Shown in pieces: positions 24,814 to 34,287 of a stretch of 57,391 bases of DNA (positions within the stretch are counted from its first letter, which is position 1; every line of letters begins with the position of its first letter). The DNA lies in the NCBI GenBank assembly GCA_000432515.1, contig HF995991.1:1-57391 (forward strand). The letters are read 5' to 3'. Source of the DNA: Bacteroides sp. CAG:545 (GTDB taxonomy: Bacteria > Bacteroidota > Bacteroidia > Bacteroidales > UBA932). The position numbers and the translations under genes are program-made. The notes beneath the pieces are model-generated. The model was not told where the DNA came from. It was given only the letters and a program-made list of their open reading frames with translations, and made no database searches.

Positions 24814-26358
24814 ATGGCAAATTTGGAATTGAGCGAGCAGGAACTCATCAGAAGAGAGTCCCTCGACAAACTCAGAGAGCTTGGAATCGAGCCTTATCCG
24901 GCTCCGTTGTACCCTGTAAATGCGACTGCGAAAGTCATTGAGGCTGAGTATGATCCTGAGAAAGGAAATTTCCAGGACGTATGTATTGCAGGAAGAATCA
25001 TGTCCAGAAGAATCATGGGAGCCGCTTCTTTCATGGAGCTTCAGGATTCCACCGGAAGGATACAGGTCTATGTGAAACGTGACGAGATCTGCCCTGGGGA
25101 GGACAAGACCATGTACAATACCGTATTCAAGAAACTTCTCGACATCGGTGACGTGGTGGGCATCAAGGGATTCGCATTCCACACGCAGACAGGCCAGCTT
25201 ACGGTTCACGCCAAGGAGCTCACTCTCCTCAGCAAGTCATTGAAAGTTCTTCCTATCGTGAAGGAGGCTGACGGCAAGGTGCACGACGCGTTCACCGATC
25301 CGGAGCTCAGATACAGACAGAGATATGTGGACCTCATCGTAAACCCTCAGGTAAAGGACACTTTCATCAAGAGGGCCAAAATTATCGCTACGATGCGTGA
25401 GTATTTCAACAATGCAGGCTGTCTGGAGGTGGAGACCCCGATTCTCCAGTCGATACCTGGCGGCGCTACGGCAAGACCGTTCATCACACATCACAATGCA
25501 TTGGACATCCCTCTGTATCTGCGTATTGCCAATGAGCTTTATCTGAAGAGACTTATCGTGGGAGGCTATGACGGCGTGTATGAGTTCGCCAAGGATTTCC
25601 GCAACGAGGGCATGGACAAGACCCACAACCCCGAGTTTACATGTATGGAAATCTATGTGGCCTACAAGGACTATATCTGGATGATGGAGTTCGTCGAGAA
25701 CCTTCTCGAAAAGATCGCGATGAACCTCTACGGAAAGACCACAGTGATGAACGAGGGCGTAGAAATCGACTTCAAGGCGCCGTACAAGAAAATCGGTATT
25801 CTCGATGCCATCAAGGAATACACAGGTATCGACGTGAAGGGCATGGATGTGGAACAGCTCCGCGAGACCTGCAAGAAACTCAATGTGGAAATCGAGCCGT
25901 CCATGGGCGTGGGCAAACTGATCGACGCCATCTTCGGAGAATATTGCGAGAAACATTTCGTGCAGCCGACATTCGTCACGGACTACCCTGTGGAAATGTC
26001 ACCTCTCACCAAGAGACACAGGAACGACCCGACCCTTACAGAACGTTTCGAGCTGTTCGTATGCGGCCACGAGCTTGCCAATGCATATTCAGAGCTCAAT
26101 GACCCTATCGACCAGAGGGAGCGTTTCGAGGAGCAGGCCAGGCTCAAGAGCAACGGAGACGACGAGGCAATGTTCATTGACTATGACTTCCTCCGCGCTC
26201 TCGAATACGGTATGCCGCCTACATCAGGCTTGGGAATGGGTATCGACCGTCTGACAATGCTCATGACCGGCAACACTACCATCCAGGACGTTCTCTTCTT
26301 CCCGCAGATGAGACCTGAGAAGATGCCGAGCAAGAACGAGGCTAACGAACAGGAATAG
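24814..26358 (+). CDS. lysS: Lysyl-tRNA synthetase, class II
   Basis: This 514-residue enzyme charges tRNA-Lys. It has an N-terminal anticodon-binding OB fold (about 50-150, GRIMSRRIMGAASFMELQD) and a class II catalytic core with motif 1 around FFNN-like YFNNAGCLEVETPIL, motif 2 FRNEGMDKTHNPEFT and motif 3 GLGMGIDRLTML. Length is typical of the bacterial enzyme. It is first in a plus-strand run: a methyltransferase (3 bp later), aroE, ssb and purA. Confidence 0.97.
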   Translation: MANLELSEQELIRRESLDKLRELGIEPYPAPLYPVNATAKVIEAEYDPEKGNFQDVCIAGRIMSRRIMGAASFMELQDSTGRIQVYVKRDEICPGEDKTMYNTVFKKLLDIGDVVGIKGFAFHTQTGQLTVHAKELTLLSKSLKVLPIVKEADGKVHDAFTDPELRYRQRYVDLIVNPQVKDTFIKRAKIIATMREYFNNAGCLEVETPILQSIPGGATARPFITHHNALDIPLYLRIANELYLKRLIVGGYDGVYEFAKDFRNEGMDKTHNPEFTCMEIYVAYKDYIWMMEFVENLLEKIAMNLYGKTTVMNEGVEIDFKAPYKKIGILDAIKEYTGIDVKGMDVEQLRETCKKLNVEIEPSMGVGKLIDAIFGEYCEKHFVQPTFVTDYPVEMSPLTKRHRNDPTLTERFELFVCGHELANAYSELNDPIDQRERFEEQARLKSNGDDEAMFIDYDFLRALEYGMPPTSGLGMGIDRLTMLMTGNTTIQDVLFFPQMRPEKMPSKNEANEQE

Positions 26359-26361
26359 TCA

Positions 26362-27171
26362 ATGCGGACAGAGACGATAACTTCTGCACAGAATTCTAAA
26401 ATCAAGATGCTTCTCGCGCTTGGGGAAAAATCTCGTACCCGGCGCGAGAACTCTCTTTTTGTCGTAGAGGGCAGAAAGGAAATCGGGCACTGCCTGGATG
26501 CGGGATACAAAGTCAGGACCTTGTTCGCCTGCCCGGAAATCATACCGGAACGCGAATTGGAGAAAATCGCAGAGAGATGCGGTGAGGACTGCACCATTGT
26601 CAATGTCCCGGCTCACCTGTACGAGAAAATCGCCTATCGTGGAAGCACTGAGGGCGTGATAGCAGAAGCGGAAATCATTGACAAGTCATTGGGCGACATC
26701 AAGTTGCGCGAGAACCCTCTGGTAATCGTGCTGGAGTCGGTGGAGAAGCCGGGCAATCTCGGCGCTGTACTGAGGACGGCTGATGCGGCTGATGCAGATG
26801 CAGTGATTGTCTGCGACCCGCTGACAGACTTGTACAACCCTAATCTTATACGTTCGAGTCTGGGTGCCACGTTTACGAGACAAGTCGTGGCGGCATCTTC
26901 CGGCGAGACTCTCAAATGGCTGAATGACAACAATATAAAGATATATACAGCACAGCTTCAGGACTCCGAATGGTACTACGATACGGATATGAAATACGGC
27001 ACTGCCCTGGTGATGGGAACTGAGCACGAAGGGCTTTCCACTTTCTGGAGAATGCACGCTGACGCGCATGTGAAGATTCCTATGCTCGGCCAGATGGACT
27101 CTCTGAATGTGTCGGTTTCCGCAGCAATCCTGATGTTCGAGGCGGTGCGTCAAAGAAATTCCAAATTATGA
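26362..27171 (+). CDS. TrmH/SpoU-family RNA 2'-O-methyltransferase (long form)
   Basis: A 269-residue protein with an N-terminal substrate-binding domain (about 1-100, ENSLFVVEGRKEIGHCL) and a SPOUT domain with LESVEKPGNLGAVLRTAD, VMGTEHEGLS and IPMLGQMDSLNVSVSAAI. The architecture matches RlmB/TsnR-like 23S rRNA methyltransferases. It differs from the short enzyme at 3256 in having the extra domain. It starts 3 bp after lysS and its stop overlaps the aroE start. Confidence 0.92.
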   Translation: MRTETITSAQNSKIKMLLALGEKSRTRRENSLFVVEGRKEIGHCLDAGYKVRTLFACPEIIPERELEKIAERCGEDCTIVNVPAHLYEKIAYRGSTEGVIAEAEIIDKSLGDIKLRENPLVIVLESVEKPGNLGAVLRTADAADADAVIVCDPLTDLYNPNLIRSSLGATFTRQVVAASSGETLKWLNDNNIKIYTAQLQDSEWYYDTDMKYGTALVMGTEHEGLSTFWRMHADAHVKIPMLGQMDSLNVSVSAAILMFEAVRQRNSKL

Positions 27172-28085
27172 ACAGATTCGGTCTGATTGGCGACCCTATA
27201 GCCACTTCCCTGTCTCCTGCATTGTTCGAGGCAGCATATTCGGGAGAGTTTTCCTACGACCTGATCCAGGGCGCTGATTTCGGCAGCTCATGGAAGGCGT
27301 TTGAGGACAGATACAAGGGAATCAATGTCACAGCTCCGTTCAAACAGCAGGCTTTCTCTCAGGCTGACATTTTCACTGCCGGCTGCAGGAAAATCGGTGC
27401 TGCAAATATCATTGTCAAGACTGATGACGGTATCCTGGCGGACAATTCGGACTTTACCGGAGTCATCCTGAGCATTGCCGAGGCCTATGTTCCGGGAATT
27501 GTCAGGGAGTTTTACGAAAAATACGGCATCAAGGCCCATATCAAGATTCTCCAGTATGTAAAACAGGCATTGACAATGCTGTTTTCGCGCAAGCCTCAGG
27601 CTCTGATCGTGGGTTGCGGCGGGGCAGGCAGGGCTGCGGCTGTGGCTGCGGCTGAGCTTGGATTCGACACGGCACTGATGAACAGGACCGGGGAAAAGGC
27701 TCAGAAGATGGCGGACGAGATGCCGGAATACGGCTTCATCGTGGACCAGCTCAGCGATTTCCGCGCTGCCATGAAAGAATGTGATCTCGTTATCTATACG
27801 TTGCCTGTGGCATTGGACGGGATTTCGGCTCTTACGGTGGAGGATTTCGAGGGTGAGGACAGATACACTTGGCCGCGTCCGGGAAAGGTCATCCTGGAGG
27901 CAAACTACAAGACGCCTTCTTTCCGTGACAGGACATTGGTCAATGCAGCGGGCGCACAATATGTTCCAGGCCTCAGATGGCTGCTGTACCAGGCTCTGAC
28001 GGGATATTCTGTGCTGACAGGCAAAATGCCTGACCTGGACGCCATGGAATCTGCTGTGATTTCCAGGATGAAAAACCAAGAATAA
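27168..28085 (+). CDS. aroE: Shikimate dehydrogenase with an internal insertion
   Basis: AroE reduces 3-dehydroshikimate with NADPH. The 305-residue protein has the substrate motif SLSPALF, the catalytic lysine in NVTAPFKQ (Lys59), the paired Asp in ADNSDFTG (Asp95), and the nucleotide site VGCGGAGRAA. Most Bacteroidota AroE proteins are near 245-280 residues; here about 40 extra residues (roughly 103-142, containing KYGIKAHIKILQYV) separate the two domains. The usual NTD motif is NSD. The ATG overlaps the upstream stop (ATGA). Divergence means a related specificity (quinate-type) cannot be excluded. Confidence 0.85.
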   Translation: MNRFGLIGDPIATSLSPALFEAAYSGEFSYDLIQGADFGSSWKAFEDRYKGINVTAPFKQQAFSQADIFTAGCRKIGAANIIVKTDDGILADNSDFTGVILSIAEAYVPGIVREFYEKYGIKAHIKILQYVKQALTMLFSRKPQALIVGCGGAGRAAAVAAAELGFDTALMNRTGEKAQKMADEMPEYGFIVDQLSDFRAAMKECDLVIYTLPVALDGISALTVEDFEGEDRYTWPRPGKVILEANYKTPSFRDRTLVNAAGAQYVPGLRWLLYQALTGYSVLTGKMPDLDAMESAVISRMKNQE

Positions 28086-28116
28086 TTGCTAAATTGCAGA
28101 ACTAATACATATAACT

Positions 28117-28650
28117 ATGTCACTTAACAAAGTAATGCTGATCGGTAACGTGGGAAAAGATCCGGAAGTCCGTTACCTTGAGAACAATCCTGCTCCGCAG
28201 GGAACAAATCCGAAAGTCGCACAGTTCACTCTTGCCACCACCGAAAGGTTCAGGGACAGGAACGGAGAGGTGCGCGAAAACACTGAATGGCACAACATCG
28301 TGGCCTGGAGAGGGCTCGCTGACCTTGCTGAGAAATATATCAGGAAGGGTTCGCAGCTCTATATAGAGGGCCGCATACGTACAAGGTCATGGAATGACCA
28401 GGCAGGTGCCAAGCAATACCGTACAGAAATCGTGGCTGACTCCATTCAGCTGCTCGGTCGAAAGTCTGACAATCCTGCTTCACAGCAGCCGTCCGACAAT
28501 CATCAGACCGGTTATCAGCCTCAGGGCGGTTACCAGTCACAGGGCGGAGCCGACATGCCTGCCGGATTCGCTCCTCGCCAGGCTTCACAGCCGGCTGCTC
28601 CACAGGCTCAGCCTGACTATTCAAGTCCGTCTGACGACCTTCCTTTCTAA
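28117..28650 (+). CDS. ssb: Single-stranded DNA-binding protein
   Basis: A 177-residue SSB with an N-terminal OB fold (about 1-110: NKVMLIGNVGKDPEVRY, TEWHNIVAWRGLAD, GSQLYIEGRIRTRSW), a disordered Gln/Gly/Pro-rich linker (about 115-165) and the acidic C-terminal tip DDLPF. That tip recruits repair and replication proteins. It coats single-stranded DNA during replication and repair. It lies 31 bp after aroE and 25 bp before purA. Confidence 0.97.
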   Translation: MSLNKVMLIGNVGKDPEVRYLENNPAPQGTNPKVAQFTLATTERFRDRNGEVRENTEWHNIVAWRGLADLAEKYIRKGSQLYIEGRIRTRSWNDQAGAKQYRTEIVADSIQLLGRKSDNPASQQPSDNHQTGYQPQGGYQSQGGADMPAGFAPRQASQPAAPQAQPDYSSPSDDLPF

Positions 28651-28675
28651 GAAATAACAGTAAATTATAAGCAAT

Positions 28676-29935
28676 ATGAAACTTGATGTAGTTCTTGGCC
28701 TCCAATGGGGAGACGAGGGCAAAGGTAAAATTGTGGACGTTCTGGCCGGAAGGTATCCTGCCGTAGCAAGATTCCAGGGCGGTCCGAATGCAGGCCATTC
28801 ACTTCATTTCGATGGCCATAACTTCGTGGTAAGAAGCATTCCTTCAGGTATTTTCAGGGATGGGTCCACGAACATCATAGGAAGCGGTGTGGTACTTGAC
28901 CCGATTACATTCCGCGAGGAGTGCGGCAACATCGCCAAGCAGGGCATCAATCCTGAGGAGAAGCTCTATATTTCCAAGAAGGCACACCTTATCCTGCCTA
29001 CACACAGGCTTTTGGATGCGGCTTATGAAGCAGCCGCCGGAAAGGGCAAGATCGGCTCTACATTGAAAGGTATCGGACCTACTTATACCGACAAGATCAG
29101 CCGCCACGGTCTGCGTGTCGGCGACATACTCGCCCCTGACTTCAAGGCAAGGTTCGAGAAGCTCAAGGCAAGACATCTCCAGCTTCTCCAGGACCTCAAG
29201 TTCGAATGCGATCCGGACAAGGACGAGGCAGAGTGGATGAGTGCCATTGAATTCCTCAAGAAGTTCAATCTCATTGACTGTGAATACTTTGTGAACGAAT
29301 GGCTGGATGAGAAGCCTATGTTGGCAGAGGGTGCGCAGGGTTCGCTTCTGGACATTGACTACGGTTCATATCCGTACGTGACATCTTCATCTACGACAAT
29401 CGGCGGCGTATGCACAGGTCTTGGTGTGGCCCCTTCAAGAGTGGGCCACGTATATGGTATCTTCAAGGCTTACTGTACACGTGTCGGAAGCGGTCCGTTC
29501 CCTACGGAGCTGTTCGATGAGACCGGTGAGAAGATCCGCAAGATCGGTCATGAGTTCGGAGCCGTGACAGGACGTCCACGCAGATGCGGCTGGCTCGACC
29601 TCGTAGCATTGAAATATACTGTGATGATCGACGGCGTTACCGACCTCATCATGATGAAGTCCGACTGCCTCGATTCATTCGAGACCATCAAGGTCTGCAC
29701 ATCCTATATCATTGACGGAAAGGAGACGAACCAGTTCCCATTCGATACGGAATGCGAAATAACTCCGGTTTACACTGAGTTCAAAGGATGGAACCAGGAC
29801 CTTACGGGATGCAGGAAAGAGGAGGAACTTCCTGAGACGTTCAAGGAGTACATCCGCTTTATGGAGAACTACCTGAAGGTGCCTATCAAGATCATCTCTC
29901 TCGGACCTGACCGTGAGGCGACAATCGAAAGATAG
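28676..29935 (+). CDS. purA: Adenylosuccinate synthetase
   Basis: The 419-residue enzyme makes adenylosuccinate from IMP, aspartate and GTP, the first step towards AMP. Motifs: GLQWGDEGKGKIVD (P-loop-like with catalytic Asp), GGPNAGHSLH (catalytic His), GIGPTYTDKISR, EGAQGSLLDIDYGSYPYVTSSST in part (glutamine/IMP site), and TGRPRRCGWLD. The length is normal. It is the last gene of the lysS run and is convergent with rpoC. Confidence 0.97.
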   Translation: MKLDVVLGLQWGDEGKGKIVDVLAGRYPAVARFQGGPNAGHSLHFDGHNFVVRSIPSGIFRDGSTNIIGSGVVLDPITFREECGNIAKQGINPEEKLYISKKAHLILPTHRLLDAAYEAAAGKGKIGSTLKGIGPTYTDKISRHGLRVGDILAPDFKARFEKLKARHLQLLQDLKFECDPDKDEAEWMSAIEFLKKFNLIDCEYFVNEWLDEKPMLAEGAQGSLLDIDYGSYPYVTSSSTTIGGVCTGLGVAPSRVGHVYGIFKAYCTRVGSGPFPTELFDETGEKIRKIGHEFGAVTGRPRRCGWLDLVALKYTVMIDGVTDLIMMKSDCLDSFETIKVCTSYIIDGKETNQFPFDTECEITPVYTEFKGWNQDLTGCRKEEELPETFKEYIRFMENYLKVPIKIISLGPDREATIER

Positions 29936-29953
29936 TTTTCTATAACATACACC

Positions 29954-29987
29954 AAAAAAAAGCCCGGCTGCTCATCACAGTCGGGCT
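29954..29987 (-). terminator. Rho-independent terminator of the rpoBC operon
   Basis: A 10-bp stem with one G-U pair (29961-29970 with 29978-29987) and a 7-nt loop. Read on the minus strand it is followed by seven U residues (29960-29954), placed 20 bp after the rpoC stop. On the plus strand the stem lacks a U-run, so it would stop purA transcripts only weakly. Confidence 0.85.
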
Positions 29988-30009
29988 TGATCATTATGTC
30001 AGAACCTTA

Positions 30010-33000
30010 TTAAAGGTCATTCATTTCCTTGAGGTAATCCTCTTTGCTGCTTACTACGATATCCTGGAATTCCTTCTGGCCTGTGCCGGCTGGAATGAGG
30101 TGACCGCAGATGACATTTTCCTTAAGACCTTCGAGGTCATCGACGCGGGCGCGGATAGCTGCCTCGCTGAGCACCTTGGTAGTCTCCTGGAATGATGCGG
30201 CAGAGATGAAGCTGTCTGTCTTGAGGGCTGCTCTTGTAATACCCTGGAGCACCTGACTTGCAGTTGCCGGGTGAGCTTCCCTGAAGGCCATAAGTTTCAG
30301 ACCCTGTCTTTCGAGAGAATCATTCTCGTTCTTGAGGTCACGTGCAGAAATGATGTCGCCTACTTTGTAGCGCTGAGAATCTCCGGCTTCCTTGATGTAG
30401 TACTTGCCATAGATCTCATCATTGACATCCATAAACTTCCACTTGTCCACAAGCTCCTCAGGCAGGAACTCCGTATCTCCGGATGAAGTAATCTGAACCT
30501 TTCTCATCATCTGTCTTACGATGATTTCGAAGTGCTTGTCATTGATCTTCACACCCTGGAGGCGGTACACGGCCTGAACCTCATTGACAATGTACTCCTG
30601 AGCCTTTACAGGACCGAGGACATTGAGGATGTCGGTAGGTGAAACGCCACCGTCTGAGAGTCTTGAACCTGCCCTCACGTAGTCGTTCTCCTGAACGAGG
30701 ATCTGCTTGGACAGAGGAACGAGATATTTCTTCTCGATACCGGACTTGTTCTTGACGAAGATTTCACGGTTACCTCTTGTGATTCTACCCATGCGGACCT
30801 CACCGTTGAGCTCGGAAATTGTAGCAGGGCTTGAAGGATTTCTTGCCTCGAACAACTCTGTAACTCGCGGAAGACCTCCGGTAATATCGTTTGACTTGCC
30901 GATCGCACGAGGGATCTTCATGATGATGTCGCCGACTTTCACCTGAGTGCCGTCGCTGACAGGGATATGCGCACCTACAGGAAGGTTGTACTGCTTGAGT
31001 GTAGCGCCCTTCTCATCAAGAATGAGGATCGAAGGAGTCTTGGTCTTGTCCCTGGACTCGATGATGACCTTGTCCTTGTTGTTAGAGTACTCGTCTGCAG
31101 ACTCCTCGCGGTATGTCGCACCTGCGATCATGTTCTCGAAACGTACTGTACCGGCTGTCTCGACGATGGTAATCGCATTGTACGGATCCCATTCGCAGAT
31201 AAGATCACCTTTCTGAACCGTATCGCCGTCCTTCTTGTACAGAATCGCTCCGTAAGGAACGTCGTATGAAGAGAATGTGATACCTGTGTTCTCATCGATA
31301 ATCTTGACCTCAGTCATACGGCTGACGACAACTTCCTGTGTCTGACCGTCTTCTGTCACTCTCTGAAGAGTTCTGAGTTCGTCGAATACCAGTTTTCCGT
31401 TGTATTTGGACTCGATGGAAGAATCAGCTGCCGTGCTGGATGCGGTACCACCGACGTGGAAGGTACGAAGTGTAAGCTGGGTACCAGGCTCACCGATAGA
31501 CTGTGCTGCGATAACTCCGACAACCTCACCCTTCTCGACCATTCTGCTGGTAGCAAGGTTACGTCCGTAACACTTAGCGCAGACACCCTTACGGGACTCG
31601 CAAGTGAGCACTGAACGGATTTCCACCTGCTCGATAGGGAGAGAGTCAATGAGATTTGCAGTAGCCTCGCGGATTTCTTCACCGGCCTTGATGATAAGTT
31701 CACCCGTAATAGGGTTGAAGATATCGTGTACTGACGTACGTCCGAGGATTCTTTCGCCGAGTGACTCGACAACCTCGTCCTTGTTCTTGATGGCTGTAGC
31801 AATAAGACCCCTGAGTGTTCCGCAGTCTTCCTCATTGATGATGACATCGTGAGAAACGTCCACGAGACGACGTGTCAGGTAACCGGCATCGGCTGTCTTG
31901 AGGGCGGTATCGGCAAGACCCTTACGTGCACCGTGGGTAGAGATGAAGTACTCGAGCACTGTCATACCCTCCTTCAAGTTGGAGACGATAGGGTTTTCGA
32001 TAATCTCCGCTCCTGCTGCACCGGACTTCTGAGGTTTTGCCATAAGTCCTCGCATACCGCAGAGCTGCTTGATCTGCTGTGTGGAACCACGGGCTCCAGA
32101 GTCAAGCATCATGTAAACCGGGTTGAAGCCTTTCTGGTCTGCAGAAATCTGCTTCTCCACGATTCCTGTAAGCTTGTTGTCAATGGAGGTCCAGAGGTCG
32201 ATAACCTTGTTGTAACGCTCGTTGTTGGTAATGAAACCCATAGCGTAGTTGTTCTTGATATCCTCCACCTGCTTGTAGCCCTCATTGATGAGGTCGTATT
32301 TTTCAGGCGGGATGAGGACATCGCCAAGGTTGAATGAGATACCTGCACGGAAGGCGCGGTCATAACCGAGGTTCTTGATATCATCGAGGAAACGGGCTGT
32401 TCTGGACACGCCTGTATTCTTGATGACCTCAGTAATGATCTTTCTGAGGGCCTTCTTTCCGAGTACGTCATTGACATAAGGAACCTCTACCGGAACGAAC
32501 TGGTTCACGATGATACGGCCTGCAGTGGTCTTCACCATCTGTGTGCCAGCCTCAGGATGCTGCTTGTCCTTAGGGAGCCTTACATTGATCTCGGCGTGAA
32601 GGTCAATGGCTTTCTCGTTGAGAGCCACGATAACTTCCTCCGGACCATAGAAAGACATCTTTTCACCCTTCGCGCCAGGTCTTATCTTAGTGATATAGTA
32701 AAGACCGAGCACCATATCCTGTGAAGGCACAGTGATAGGAGTACCGTTGGCAGGATTCAGGATGTTCTGGGAACCGAGCATGAGGAGCTGAGCCTCCATG
32801 ACCGCAGCGTTGCCGAGCGGCAGGTGGACTGCCATCTGGTCACCGTCGAAGTCCGCATTGAACGCGGTACAAGCGAGAGGGTGGAGCTGGATGGCCTTTC
32901 CTTCGATCATTCTCGGCTGGAAAGCCTGAATACCGAGTCTGTGAAGAGTAGGTGCACGGTTAAGGAAAACCGGATGACCTTTCATCACGTTCTCGAGGAT

Positions 33001-34260
33001 ATCCCAGATGACTGGTTCCTTTCTATCTACAATTTTCTTTGCAGACTTGACTGTCTTTACAATACCCCTCTCAATCAGCTTCCTGATAATGAACGGTTTG
33101 TAAAGCTCGGCAGCCATAAATTTAGGAAGACCGCACTCATGCATCTGAAGTTCAGGACCTACGACGATGACTGAACGCGCAGAGTAATCGACACGTTTAC
33201 CGAGCAAGTTCTGACGGAAACGTCCCTGTTTTCCTTTAAGGCTGTCTGACAGTGACTTGAGAGCCCTGTTGGACTCGCTCTTCACTGCATTTGATTTCTT
33301 GGAGTTGTCGAAGAGTGAATCCACTGCCTCCTGAAGCATACGTTTCTCGTTTCGGAGAATGACTTCAGGTGCCTTGATCTCGATAAGTCTCTTCAGACGG
33401 TTGTTTCTGATGATGACACGTCTGTAGAGGTCATTGAGATCGGATGTGGCGAAACGGCCACCGTCAAGCGGAACGAGAGGACGGAGATCCGGCGGAATGA
33501 CCGGAATCACCTTCATGATCATCCACTCAGGGCGGTTGATGCCGTTGGACTCCTCAAACCATTTGACGATGCTGAGGCGCTTGAGCAGCTCCGCTTTCTT
33601 GAGCTGGGAATTAGCCAGACGCATCTCTGTACGGAGACTGTCTGCAAGTTCCTTTATGTCAATCTCCTTCAGCAAGTCATAGATACCCTCTGCACCCATC
33701 TTGGCAACGAACTTTGCAGGATCGTCGTCAGGAAGGTTGTAGTTGTCAGGGTACTGGTCGAGGACTGCCAGATACTCGTCCTCGGAAAGGAGTTCGAGTT
33801 TCTGCCTGTCTGTCTGTCCAGGACGGATGACAATGTACTTCTCGTAGTAGATTACCGCCTCGAGTTTCTTGGCAGGAACGCCGAGAACAGCGGAAATCTT
33901 GTTCGGAGCTGACTTGAAGTACCAGATATGGGCAACAGGGACAGTAAGTGAAATGTGTCCCATTCTCTCCCTGCGCACCTTCTTTTCTGTAACTTCCACA
34001 CCGCAACGGTCGCAGACGATACCACGGTACCTGATGCGCTTGTATTTACCGCAATAGCACTCGTAGTCCTTGGTAGGTCCGAAAATCTTCTCACAGAAAA
34101 GGCCGTCCCTCTCAGGCTTGTACGTCCTGTAGTTCACAGTCTCAGGCTTGAGGACCTCTCCGTGGGACCTGTCAATGATGTCCTCCGGAGAAGCAAGCGA
34201 AATGCTGATTTTCTGGAAATTGCTCCTTACCTTGTTATCTTTGTTATTGAAAATAGGCAT
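30010..34260 (-). CDS. rpoC: RNA polymerase subunit beta'
   Basis: A 1416-residue catalytic subunit of RNA polymerase. It holds the N-terminal zinc site (CYCGKYKRIRYRGIVCDRCG), the active-site Mg triad NADFDGDQMAVH, the rudder/clamp region KRVDYSARSVIVVGP and the second zinc site (CESRKGVCAKCYG). The bridge-helix/trigger-loop region is also recognisable. It is the last gene of the superoperon, 27 bp after rpoB, followed by a strong terminator. Confidence 0.98.
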   Translation of the reverse strand: MPIFNNKDNKVRSNFQKISISLASPEDIIDRSHGEVLKPETVNYRTYKPERDGLFCEKIFGPTKDYECYCGKYKRIRYRGIVCDRCGVEVTEKKVRRERMGHISLTVPVAHIWYFKSAPNKISAVLGVPAKKLEAVIYYEKYIVIRPGQTDRQKLELLSEDEYLAVLDQYPDNYNLPDDDPAKFVAKMGAEGIYDLLKEIDIKELADSLRTEMRLANSQLKKAELLKRLSIVKWFEESNGINRPEWMIMKVIPVIPPDLRPLVPLDGGRFATSDLNDLYRRVIIRNNRLKRLIEIKAPEVILRNEKRMLQEAVDSLFDNSKKSNAVKSESNRALKSLSDSLKGKQGRFRQNLLGKRVDYSARSVIVVGPELQMHECGLPKFMAAELYKPFIIRKLIERGIVKTVKSAKKIVDRKEPVIWDILENVMKGHPVFLNRAPTLHRLGIQAFQPRMIEGKAIQLHPLACTAFNADFDGDQMAVHLPLGNAAVMEAQLLMLGSQNILNPANGTPITVPSQDMVLGLYYITKIRPGAKGEKMSFYGPEEVIVALNEKAIDLHAEINVRLPKDKQHPEAGTQMVKTTAGRIIVNQFVPVEVPYVNDVLGKKALRKIITEVIKNTGVSRTARFLDDIKNLGYDRAFRAGISFNLGDVLIPPEKYDLINEGYKQVEDIKNNYAMGFITNNERYNKVIDLWTSIDNKLTGIVEKQISADQKGFNPVYMMLDSGARGSTQQIKQLCGMRGLMAKPQKSGAAGAEIIENPIVSNLKEGMTVLEYFISTHGARKGLADTALKTADAGYLTRRLVDVSHDVIINEEDCGTLRGLIATAIKNKDEVVESLGERILGRTSVHDIFNPITGELIIKAGEEIREATANLIDSLPIEQVEIRSVLTCESRKGVCAKCYGRNLATSRMVEKGEVVGVIAAQSIGEPGTQLTLRTFHVGGTASSTAADSSIESKYNGKLVFDELRTLQRVTEDGQTQEVVVSRMTEVKIIDENTGITFSSYDVPYGAILYKKDGDTVQKGDLICEWDPYNAITIVETAGTVRFENMIAGATYREESADEYSNNKDKVIIESRDKTKTPSILILDEKGATLKQYNLPVGAHIPVSDGTQVKVGDIIMKIPRAIGKSNDITGGLPRVTELFEARNPSSPATISELNGEVRMGRITRGNREIFVKNKSGIEKKYLVPLSKQILVQENDYVRAGSRLSDGGVSPTDILNVLGPVKAQEYIVNEVQAVYRLQGVKINDKHFEIIVRQMMRKVQITSSGDTEFLPEELVDKWKFMDVNDEIYGKYYIKEAGDSQRYKVGDIISARDLKNENDSLERQGLKLMAFREAHPATASQVLQGITRAALKTDSFISAASFQETTKVLSEAAIRARVDDLEGLKENVICGHLIPAGTGQKEFQDIVVSSKEDYLKEMNDL

Positions 34261-34287
34261 AATATATCAAATCAAAATTGACTGTTA

